IMG/VR virus record: IMGVR_UViG_3300048694_000673
Location: 1-36,443 of that record
DNA length: 36,443 nucleotides
DNA from: a virus
Direction: 5' to 3' (one strand)
Below are positions 30,817 through 36,443 of the stretch, in pieces (position 1 is the stretch's first letter; each line of letters opens with the position of its first letter). A model generated the notes under the pieces. It saw nothing but the letters and a program-made list of their open reading frames with translations. It searched no databases and was not told the DNA's origin. The translations under genes were made by a program, and so were the position numbers.

Positions 30817-31015
30817 TATAGTATCATTTGAAACAGCATTGCGCGATGGCTGGTTTATTAAGCTATCGCGCTTTGATAAATATATAATGTTATTGTTCGT
30901 TTCTCAATTTACTGGTAATACTATTATTAGATATTTTGATGACGAAGATATTGCAGTACAATTTATCAATTATGTAATAAATATAGATCCAACATCATTA
31001 ACAATCCAGAACTAA
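30737..31015 (+). CDS. Small phage protein of unknown function
   Basis: An ORF of up to 92 residues overlapping the previous gene by 80 nt; ATG 30764 is a plausible shorter start. The protein-like part is ETALRDGWFIKLSRFDKYIM and SQFTGNTIIRYFDDEDIAVQFINYVI, mixed strands and helices. No signal peptide, cysteines or known motif. A GC-rich hairpin (30841-30871) lies within it. No family recognised. Confidence 0.55.
   Translation: MKLLLEWVKMRKNLSKQAVSVKPTKNNIVSFETALRDGWFIKLSRFDKYIMLLFVSQFTGNTIIRYFDDEDIAVQFINYVINIDPTSLTIQN
30841..30871 (+). other. GC-rich hairpin inside an ORF
   Basis: Left arm GCGCGATGGCT (30841-30851), 9-nt loop, right arm AGCTATCGCGC (30861-30871), with one G-T pair, followed by only three T. 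It stands out strongly from the AT-rich surroundings. It could be a weak terminator, RNA processing site or protein-binding site. Confidence 0.5.
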
Positions 31016-31027
31016 AAGGGATTTCTC

Positions 31028-31531
31028 ATGTTCAAAAAGCATTTAATGGTGCTTTTTGTTATGTTTTTGTTATGTTTCAAATTCGCAGAAGCTCAGAGCG
31101 AACCTATTGTAACTGATTCGACTTCTACTTCCACAAGCACCTCAAGCTCATATAATAAATCAGATTCTAATTCGGTAACAACAATTAGAACACCACCACC
31201 TACAGCAGTAGCTCCTGCAATTACATCAATCAATAATGATCTTTGCATTGTAGGTGCTTCTGGTGCAGTTCAAACACAGATATTTGGTATGTCATTTGGC
31301 GCAACTACCCGTGATATGAACTGTGAAAGAATTAAACTTTCTAAAAACCTCTATGACATGGGAATGAAAGTTGCAGCCGTTTCATTAATGTGCCAAGATG
31401 AAAGAGTATTCAGTGCAATGCTAAATGCTGGCACTCCTTGTCCTATTGATGGTAAAATAGGCGAAGAAGCTAAAGATTTGTGGGATAGAAATCCTGATAG
31501 AAAACCGAAAGATGTTAAGAGTGACAAATGA
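31028..31531 (+). CDS. Secreted protein of unknown function
   Basis: A 167-residue protein with a signal peptide (FKKHLMVLFVMFLLCFKFAEA, cleavage after AEA), a Ser/Thr-rich linker (STSTSTSTSSSYNKSDSNS) and a C-terminal domain INNDLCIVGASGAVQTQIFG followed by NCERIKLSKNLYDMGMKVAAVSLMCQD and CPIDGKIGEEA. Four cysteines in the mature part suggest disulfides. I recall this C-terminal domain in marine phages, next to the repeat protein that follows here; its role is unknown. AAAAGGGA precedes the start. It overlaps the next gene by 4 nt. Confidence 0.7.
   Translation: MFKKHLMVLFVMFLLCFKFAEAQSEPIVTDSTSTSTSTSSSYNKSDSNSVTTIRTPPPTAVAPAITSINNDLCIVGASGAVQTQIFGMSFGATTRDMNCERIKLSKNLYDMGMKVAAVSLMCQDERVFSAMLNAGTPCPIDGKIGEEAKDLWDRNPDRKPKDVKSDK
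31033..31058 (+). terminator. Terminator-like hairpin at the start of a gene
   Basis: CAAAAAGCA (31033-31041), 8-nt loop, TGCTTTTTG (31050-31058): a perfect 9-bp stem with A-rich left and T-rich right arms, followed by TTATGTTTTTG. It begins 5 nt after the A of ATG 31028, in the signal-peptide codons. It may terminate or attenuate transcription from upstream. Confidence 0.45.
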
Positions 31532-33309
31532 TTCGTTTTCTAATAGGATTGTTGCTGTTTTTCTCAGCAATAACATCATCCGCACAAAATACCACAACAA
31601 CATATTATAATCTAAGTGATGATGGTTGGGCTCAAGTAAACCTACCATTTAGTTTTCCATTCTATAATAGATCGTTCACTACATCATTTTTCTTTTCAAA
31701 TGGTGTAGTAGGATTTTTAAATCCAACACATGGATGGTGTTGTGATGGCCAAAATCTCAATAATGTAGGATCAAACTCAGCATTCAATTTTGCAATTATG
31801 CCTCTCTGGGTAGACCTAATAGGTGATAGCCAAACAAAATTCTTTACCCAAACTGATTCTACATTCATGAGATATACATGGCAAAATACCAAAGAATATG
31901 GTACCAATAATAGAAATACCTTCAACGTAGAAATACGTCCAACCGGCGCTATAACAATCAATTATAATCAAGTCAATGTTACAAATCATAATGTAACAGT
32001 AGGAATATCTGGCAATATATCCCAAGGCCAATATAGCCAAATATACAATGGAAGAGGTTTAACAACATCAGGAATTCCTTCAACAATATCATTTACCGGC
32101 ACAGAAACATATGCATGTACATCAAATCCATTATCTGATCCTTCATGTCCCGATTATGCCACAGCATACCTAACACAACAATGTACCATAAGTGCATTAT
32201 ATAATTCTGCATGCCCAGGTTATGCATCAGCATATTATTCCCAACAATGCACTATAAGCGCATTATATGATTCAGGTTGCCCAGGATATAGCATCGCCTA
32301 TTATAATCTCCAGTGTTCATTAAATCCTCTTTATGATTCTGGATGTCCTGGCTATACAACAGCATATCACAATCAACAATGTTCATTAAATGCTTTATTC
32401 GCAACAGACTGTCCAGATTATGCAACAGCATATCACAATCAACAATGTTCATTAAATGCTTTATTTGCAACAGATTGCCCAGGTTATGCAACAACATATC
32501 ATAATCAGCAATGTTCATTAAATGCTTTATTTGCAACAGATTGCCCAGGTTATGCGGCTGCTTATTATTCTCAACAATGTAATTTAAATGGACTATATGA
32601 TAGAAATTGTCCTAATTATTCTGATGCATATGCTAGAAAAATGCTTTTTGAGAATCAAGGAATAGCATCTACAATAGCAACGGCAGGTGTTATAGCAGCA
32701 ACAGCACCAAAAGCACAAGAAATTACTACACAAACTACAACAAGTACCCCTAAACTTGTTTCGGATAATAATGTTAATAGTGTTATAACAAATAATTCAA
32801 ATGCAGCCGCACCATCAGCTTCACCCGCTAATGTTGTTTCATCAGTACCTCTTGTTCAACAACAACCACCTCAAGGCGCACCACAACCTGGACCAGCTCC
32901 ACAACAAAAACAAACTGGGGGACCAGCGTCAGGTTCAAGTCCTAGTCCTCAAGGATCAGCACCCGATCAGGGCCCAAAACCGATGACAAGAGGTGAACAA
33001 TTACAACAAGCAAAAATGAACGCTGCGAGAAAAGAAGCTGCATCTAAAGGTGGTGATGCTATGAAAGAGACAGCTGGAGCAAAGACATTAGAACAACAAG
33101 TTGCAAATCAGAATACTATTATTACCGCAATGGGTTTTAATATGGCTTTTGATGCATATAGTAATATTGTTTTAAAAGATGTTGTATTTTATAGAAGTGT
33201 TGATGTTTATTCAAATCAGAGAAATGTAGATAATGCAAGATTGTTGAGAGGAATGTATGGAGCTAGTGATAGGAGATTTGAAGAAATGAAAGACTTACAA
33301 TACAAATAA
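31528..33309 (+). CDS. Secreted NIDO-like protein with Cys-containing 22-residue repeats
   Basis: A 593-residue secreted or surface protein. Residues 1-19 are a signal peptide (FLIGLLLFFSAITSSAQ). Residues about 25-190 (FPFYNRSFTTSFFFSNGVVGF onward, with FNVEIRPTGAITINY) resemble a nidogen-like (NIDO) beta domain. Then come seven full 22-residue repeats plus a partial one, each CPxYxxAYxxQQCxxxxLYxxx with two cysteines. A Pro/Gln/Gly-rich linker and a helical C-terminus follow. I recall such proteins in pelagiphages. Possible roles are host-surface modification, adhesion or receptor blocking; none is established. The start overlaps the previous stop (ATGA). Confidence 0.75.
   Translation: MIRFLIGLLLFFSAITSSAQNTTTTYYNLSDDGWAQVNLPFSFPFYNRSFTTSFFFSNGVVGFLNPTHGWCCDGQNLNNVGSNSAFNFAIMPLWVDLIGDSQTKFFTQTDSTFMRYTWQNTKEYGTNNRNTFNVEIRPTGAITINYNQVNVTNHNVTVGISGNISQGQYSQIYNGRGLTTSGIPSTISFTGTETYACTSNPLSDPSCPDYATAYLTQQCTISALYNSACPGYASAYYSQQCTISALYDSGCPGYSIAYYNLQCSLNPLYDSGCPGYTTAYHNQQCSLNALFATDCPDYATAYHNQQCSLNALFATDCPGYATTYHNQQCSLNALFATDCPGYAAAYYSQQCNLNGLYDRNCPNYSDAYARKMLFENQGIASTIATAGVIAATAPKAQEITTQTTTSTPKLVSDNNVNSVITNNSNAAAPSASPANVVSSVPLVQQQPPQGAPQPGPAPQQKQTGGPASGSSPSPQGSAPDQGPKPMTRGEQLQQAKMNAARKEAASKGGDAMKETAGAKTLEQQVANQNTIITAMGFNMAFDAYSNIVLKDVVFYRSVDVYSNQRNVDNARLLRGMYGASDRRFEEMKDLQYK
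32146..32607 (+). repeat. Seven 66-bp degenerate tandem repeats
   Basis: In-frame units of 66 bp, each starting at a Cys codon (32146, 32212 and so on) and encoding CPxYxxxYxxxQCxxxxLxxxx; an eighth, partial unit starts at 32608. Units four to six (CPGYTTAYHNQQC, CPDYATAYHNQQC, CPGYATTYHNQQC) are the most alike, pointing to recent local duplication. Confidence 0.9.
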
Positions 33310-33318
33310 GGAAAAGAA

Positions 33319-33900
33319 ATGTCAGACGACAAGAATATAAACAAAAAAGTAGATGAACTAGAAGCGGCCGCAAAAAAGTATGCGAGTAAAGATACCGTCA
33401 TAAGCATTGGCGGATATGAATTCACACCAGCCAAATTAATGGTAGCATTCACATTAGCTTCATCTTTACTAGGTGGATTATATGGATGTTTTGAAGTATA
33501 TAAAGATTATCAAGGAATGAAGAAAAAAATTGCTGAATATGTTTCGCCTGATCTAACTGAAATCGAAAAGAAATTGGAATTAGTTCAACAAAATTCTGAT
33601 AAATCTGTTCAATACACACAAGATATCAAGAATGATTTAAAAACAGATATCAGAAGATTGGAAGGTGTTGTTGATGGATTGGAACGTAATGGACGTCAAA
33701 ATCAAAGAGAAATGAATGAATCTCTTGAAAATGCCAATAAAGAAATGAAGATTGTTCAGCGTGAAATAGATAGAAGCATTCAGACGGTTAGAAAAGAACT
33801 ACAAGATGCTAATAAGAGTCAGGATGTGGAATTAAGAGCTATTCGTCGTGAAGTAGATGAAAAAATCAAAAAGGCATTAGATAATCCATTAGCTAAGTAA
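33319..33900 (+). CDS. Membrane-anchored coiled-coil protein
   Basis: A 193-residue protein: residues 1-30 are charged and polar, about 36-57 (AKLMVAFTLASSLLGGLYGCF) form one transmembrane segment, and residues 65-185 are a long charged coiled coil (IEKKLELVQQNSDKSVQ, then REIDRSIQTVRKEL) with no proline. AAGGA precedes the start. The layout resembles a spanin or a membrane-bound tether, but there is no matching partner beside it. It is the last gene before the promoter at 33905. Confidence 0.65.
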   Translation: MSDDKNINKKVDELEAAAKKYASKDTVISIGGYEFTPAKLMVAFTLASSLLGGLYGCFEVYKDYQGMKKKIAEYVSPDLTEIEKKLELVQQNSDKSVQYTQDIKNDLKTDIRRLEGVVDGLERNGRQNQREMNESLENANKEMKIVQREIDRSIQTVRKELQDANKSQDVELRAIRREVDEKIKKALDNPLAK

Positions 33901-33904
33901 GTAG

Positions 33905-33933
33905 TTGACAAAATTATTTAATTATGTTATTAT
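33905..33933 (+). promoter_or_regulatory. Consensus sigma70-type promoter before RNA ligase
   Basis: TTGACA at 33905-33910, exactly 17 nt, then TATTAT at 33928-33933. It sits in a 53-nt gap 20 nt upstream of ATG 33954 and shares the ten bases GTAGTTGACA with the promoter before primase. Confidence 0.75.
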
Positions 33934-33953
33934 GAGTGAAACTGGAGTATATT

Positions 33954-34964
33954 ATGAGAAAACTTGCGACTATTCGGAAAATTAATGATATCAAGTCTAT
34001 TCCTAATGCGGATGCTATTGAGGTAGCTACTGTTGATGGATGGCAGGTTGTTGTTAAGAGGGGTGAATATAAGATTGGTGATTTGGCTATCTACTGTGAG
34101 ATTGATAGTTGGATTCCCAATTCTATTGCATCGTTTCTTTCTAAAGGAAAAGAACCCAGAGTATATCAGAATATTGCGGGTGAAAGACTGAGGACTGTTA
34201 AACTGCGTGGGCAAATCAGTCAAGGTTTATTGCTTCCTTGCAATATTATTCCGAGACAAGTAGAATTGGGTGAGGATGTTTCAGAAGAATTAAACATTAA
34301 CAAATGGGAAATGGAAATTCCTGCTCAGTTGAGAGGAACTGTGAGAGGATCATTTCCTTCATTTATTCCGAAAACCGATCAAGAAAGAATTCAGAATCTG
34401 GTTCATGAATTGGAACAATGGAAAGGTTCTAATGAACTATGGGAAATCACTGAAAAATTGGATGGTTCTTCAATGACAGTTTATGTAAATCAAGGTTATG
34501 ATGGTGTATGTTCGAGAAATCTTGATTTGAAGCGGGATGATAACAATTCATTTTGGAAAGTAGCTATTCAAGAGAGAATTCATGATAGAATTCGTGAAGT
34601 GTTTGGATCAAGAAATATTGCTTTACAAGGTGAATTGATTGGTCTAGGTGTTCAGGGAAACAAGTACAATCTGCAAGAATTGAAGTTTTATCTGTTTGAT
34701 ATCTTTGATATTGATCGGCAGATATATATTTCTGCAAGAGAGAGACATGATTTTTGTTTTTATATGGCTCTTAATCATGTGCCTGTGATGACTGTTAGAA
34801 GTTTGGATAAAGATGTTACTGTTGCAAGTCTATTGAAGCTTGCGGAAGGACCTTCTTTCCTTAATCTTAGAGTAGAAAAAGAAGGATATGTTTATAAGAA
34901 TATTCGTGATTCGAAGATTTCTTTTAAAACTATATCTAACAAGTTTCTTTTAGGGGAAAAATAA
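33954..34964 (+). CDS. RNA ligase with N-terminal OB-like domain (DraRnl/Rnl5-like)
   Basis: A 336-residue ATP-dependent RNA ligase. The start at 33954 (MRKLATIRKI, GGAG 8 nt upstream) is preferred to GTG 33936. Residues 1-110 (PNADAIEVATVDGWQVVVK, GDLAIYCEIDSWIP) match the N-terminal OB-like domain of Deinococcus-type RNA ligase. The nucleotidyltransferase core has motif I EKLDGSS with Lys168, SRN (188-190), LQGELIG (motif III), EGYVYKN (motif IV) and SFKTISNKF (motif V), so all main motifs are present. It may seal nicked RNA, for example tRNA cut by host defence. It is driven by the consensus promoter just upstream. Confidence 0.88.
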   Translation: MRKLATIRKINDIKSIPNADAIEVATVDGWQVVVKRGEYKIGDLAIYCEIDSWIPNSIASFLSKGKEPRVYQNIAGERLRTVKLRGQISQGLLLPCNIIPRQVELGEDVSEELNINKWEMEIPAQLRGTVRGSFPSFIPKTDQERIQNLVHELEQWKGSNELWEITEKLDGSSMTVYVNQGYDGVCSRNLDLKRDDNNSFWKVAIQERIHDRIREVFGSRNIALQGELIGLGVQGNKYNLQELKFYLFDIFDIDRQIYISARERHDFCFYMALNHVPVMTVRSLDKDVTVASLLKLAEGPSFLNLRVEKEGYVYKNIRDSKISFKTISNKFLLGEK

Positions 34965-35167
34965 TGGATAGATTTGATCTAGAAGAGGAAATAATGCGAT
35001 GCTGGCATGTTACTGATGATCTTAAAACTTTAAGTTCATTATGTGATAAAATGAATGTAGAAACAATCCAAAAAAAGATTGATGCAATTGAACATTTATA
35101 TGATATGAAATTTAATAAGTTATTTGATACTTTTGAGAAACTTATTAATGATGGAATAATAAAATGA
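34964..35167 (+). CDS. Small conserved phage protein
   Basis: A 67-residue acidic helical protein (MDRFDLEEEIMRCWHVTDDL and on) of a type I recall in many T4-like phages, function unknown. The start is a TAATG overlap with the ligase and the end an ATGA overlap with the next gene, so it is translationally coupled on both sides. No metal site or membrane segment. Confidence 0.7.
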   Translation: MDRFDLEEEIMRCWHVTDDLKTLSSLCDKMNVETIQKKIDAIEHLYDMKFNKLFDTFEKLINDGIIK

Positions 35168-35505
35168 AAATTGTAATTAATACCTGTTATGGTGGTTTTG
35201 GTCTTTCTGAACGCGCAATGGAATTGTATGCGAAAAAGAAAGATTGGAATCTTATCATTGATGATGATCAAGGATTCATTAAACATTACTATATCAATGA
35301 AAAGAACGATAATAATTATTTTTATGATCGTGAAATCGCTCGAAATGATTCTACTTTAATTGAAGTCATTGAAGAATTGGGTAGTACAGCGAATGGTTCG
35401 TTTGCTAAATTAAAAATTATTGATATTCCTGATGATGTGGAATGGGATATTGAAGAATATGATGGTATGGAATGGGTAGCCGAAAAACATAGAACTTGGT
35501 CATGA
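35164..35505 (+). CDS. Conserved phage protein of unknown function
   Basis: A 113-residue protein with MKIVINTCYGGFGLSERAMEL at the start and WDIEEYDGMEWVAEKHRTW at the end, both stretches I recall as widely conserved in phages of many hosts with no known role. The middle (RNDSTLIEVIEELGSTANG) is acidic. It overlaps both neighbours by 4 nt. Length is typical. Confidence 0.8.
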   Translation: MKIVINTCYGGFGLSERAMELYAKKKDWNLIIDDDQGFIKHYYINEKNDNNYFYDREIARNDSTLIEVIEELGSTANGSFAKLKIIDIPDDVEWDIEEYDGMEWVAEKHRTWS

Positions 35506-35720
35506 TGAAAAAGATAAATCCAAATTGTGTAAATGATAGTTGTAGATTTGTAGAAGAATCTATTTTTGTTCCAATGTTCAATTCCTATGACATTTATGAT
35601 AATTATGGTAAGTTGATATCTAAGCGAACAAACATTATAAGTAAAAAATATAAATGTTTAGAATGTAAAGAAACTTTCATAAAAGAAAGTATTGAAGAAA
35701 AAGGTCCAATAAATGAATGA
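35502..35720 (+). CDS. Small protein with a zinc-finger-like cysteine set
   Basis: A 72-residue protein beginning at an ATGATG that overlaps the previous stop; either ATG may be used. CVNDSC near the start and KYKCLECKETF near residue 46 give two cysteine pairs that could bind zinc. The rest is polar. It overlaps the next gene by 8 nt. No known family. Confidence 0.6.
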   Translation: MMKKINPNCVNDSCRFVEESIFVPMFNSYDIYDNYGKLISKRTNIISKKYKCLECKETFIKESIEEKGPINE

Positions 35721-35931
35721 TAAATTTTTAAAGATTTATAATGTTGTTAAGATTAAAAATGCAAGATCATATATTAGTGATTGTGATTTTTATGTTCTTT
35801 CTAGTGAAGAATTAGACGAATTTTCTAATGCTATCGTTAATAAATGTTGTAATATTGTACAAGATTCTGTAGATCAAAGAGAACCAGCATCAACATATGT
35901 TGATAAGATTAAAAATTATTTTAAGAATTAG
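35713..35931 (+). CDS. Small phage protein of unknown function
   Basis: A 72-residue acidic protein (FYVLSSEELDEFSNAIVNKC) with two adjacent cysteines and a basic end (KIKNYFKN). The start overlaps the previous gene by 8 nt, and a 9-nt gap follows. No motif, signal peptide or membrane segment. Expression probably depends on the promoter at 33905. Confidence 0.55.
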   Translation: MNDKFLKIYNVVKIKNARSYISDCDFYVLSSEELDEFSNAIVNKCCNIVQDSVDQREPASTYVDKIKNYFKN

Positions 35932-35940
35932 GGAATATTA

Positions 35941-36129
35941 ATGATTTGTCCAAAAACTGGTTTAAATTGTTATGATTATGAATGTATATGGAATGGTTCA
36001 TGTACAAAAAGAGGAATAACAATTCCTATAGGATGGAAATGTCCTAATTGTGGTGCAGGTGTTTCTCCTCAAGAAAAAACTTGTCCAAATTGTAAACCGC
36101 CCCTTGAACCAACTTGCGAGACACCATGA
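35941..36129 (+). CDS. Small zinc-ribbon protein
   Basis: A 62-residue protein with nine cysteines. The C-terminal half, WKCPNCGAG...KTCPNCKP, is a clear zinc ribbon (two CPxC knuckles). The first half has further cysteines (CPKTGLNC, YECIWNGSC), possibly a second site. It probably binds nucleic acid or a protein partner. No family name known to me. The stop overlaps the next gene by 4 nt. Confidence 0.65.
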   Translation: MICPKTGLNCYDYECIWNGSCTKRGITIPIGWKCPNCGAGVSPQEKTCPNCKPPLEPTCETP

Positions 36130-36353
36130 GATATTATTCCTATCACGAATATGATCCCGATGAAAAAGATAAAATAGTTACTCTTTCAGAAGAAGAAATT
36201 CTAAAAGAGTATTATGATTATTGGTATGGTGCCATGTGTAATAAATTTGGTAAGGAATATGTTGAGGCTAATTATTCAAAAGAAGATTGTATAATGGATT
36301 GGATTATTGTTAATTGGGCATGGTCAGATGAAGAGGGACAAAAATGCGATTAA
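36126..36353 (+). CDS. Small acidic phage protein
   Basis: A 75-residue protein starting at an ATGA overlap (a TTG at 36114 is unlikely). It is rich in Tyr, Trp, Glu and Asp (YYDYWYGAMC, MDWIIVNWAWSDEE). A similar small acidic, aromatic-rich protein ending in W.WxxxE is common in phages of this type, as far as I recall, with no known role. It overlaps the next start by 10 nt. Confidence 0.6.
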   Translation: MRYYSYHEYDPDEKDKIVTLSEEEILKEYYDYWYGAMCNKFGKEYVEANYSKEDCIMDWIIVNWAWSDEEGQKCD

Positions 36354-36443
36354 AATATCTTGAAGCTTCTTTATCCCGTTATAAAATTTTTACATTCTAT
36401 TTGGGATTTCCTAGTGATCAATATGAATCTCCTTTTGATCAAT
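36344..36443 (+). CDS. Partial ORF at right edge
   Basis: Reading frame from ATG 36344 (MRLKYLEASLSRYKIFTFYL and on) open to the end of the window, 33 codons visible. GAGGGA lies about 9 nt upstream and it overlaps the previous gene by 10 nt, as is usual here. Too short to classify. Confidence 0.5.
   Translation, partial: MRLKYLEASLSRYKIFTFYLGFPSDQYESPFDQ

Noticed and set aside
32252-32536. Minus-strand ORF with repeated MNIVDCDMLLHN units
   Set aside because: It only mirrors the 66-bp repeats of the plus-strand Cys-repeat gene; open by periodicity, not selection.

Overview
The window is about 36 kb of AT-rich, almost gap-free DNA in which nearly every gene reads on the plus strand, with many ATGA, TAATG and longer start/stop overlaps. 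Gene content is that of a T4-type myovirus: family B DNA polymerase, UvsX, gp41 helicase, gp61-type primase, NrdA/NrdB, ThyX, a SegE-type GIY-YIG protein and T4-like late promoter boxes (TATAAATA). The AT bias, the collagen-like and Cys-repeat secreted proteins and several small conserved proteins are typical of aquatic (pelagiphage or cyanophage-like) T4 relatives that infect Gram-negative bacteria. Lipoproteins and an Rz/Rz1 spanin pair support a Gram-negative host. The exact host cannot be read from the sequence. No tRNA, CRISPR array, insertion sequence or integrase was seen.

Layout. (1) 1-4123: replication and recombination block (polymerase C-terminal part, uvsX, small protein, gp41). 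(2) 4119-6229: a late promoter box followed by proteins thought to be carried in the head, including a ligase-like nucleotidyltransferase split into two overlapping ORFs. (3) 6248-11244: a sugar cassette (three glycosyltransferase-like proteins, NAD-dependent sugar epimerase, FkbM-type methyltransferase, UDP-galactopyranose mutase). (4) 11236-18598: a second late promoter box, then a NadR-like cytidylyltransferase/kinase protein, AT-hook protein, other modular proteins, HAD nucleotidase and a structural protein. (5) 18595-24209: lysis and fibre module (i-spanin with an o-spanin nested in another frame, collagen-like fibre with a 13-copy 42-bp repeat, LamG-like protein, lipoproteins, GH19 endolysin, holin-like membrane proteins). 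(6) 24217-29409: a terminator overlapping a consensus promoter, then primase, ThyX, NrdA, NrdB. (7) 29396-29888: a Dps-family ferritin, the only convincing minus-strand gene, with its own late promoter box. (8) 29902-36443: small zinc proteins, GIY-YIG protein, secreted and repeat proteins, RNA ligase and a run of small unknown genes, with two more consensus sigma70-type promoters.

The most interesting pattern is that four proteins (starting at 4892, 6062, 11274 and 13243) begin with a 9-13 residue leader resembling the T4 internal-protein capsid targeting sequence and ending in (L/I)xE, the recognition pattern of the T4 gp21 prohead protease. Similar (V/I/L)xE-small residue sites recur between the modules of 11274, 14366 and 15609. 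My hypothesis is that this phage packages a set of enzymes and DNA-binding peptides in the head, partly as polyproteins cut by the prohead protease, and delivers them with its DNA. The set would include a NadR-like NAD/kinase protein and a ligase-like enzyme. This is inferred from sequence patterns and is untested.
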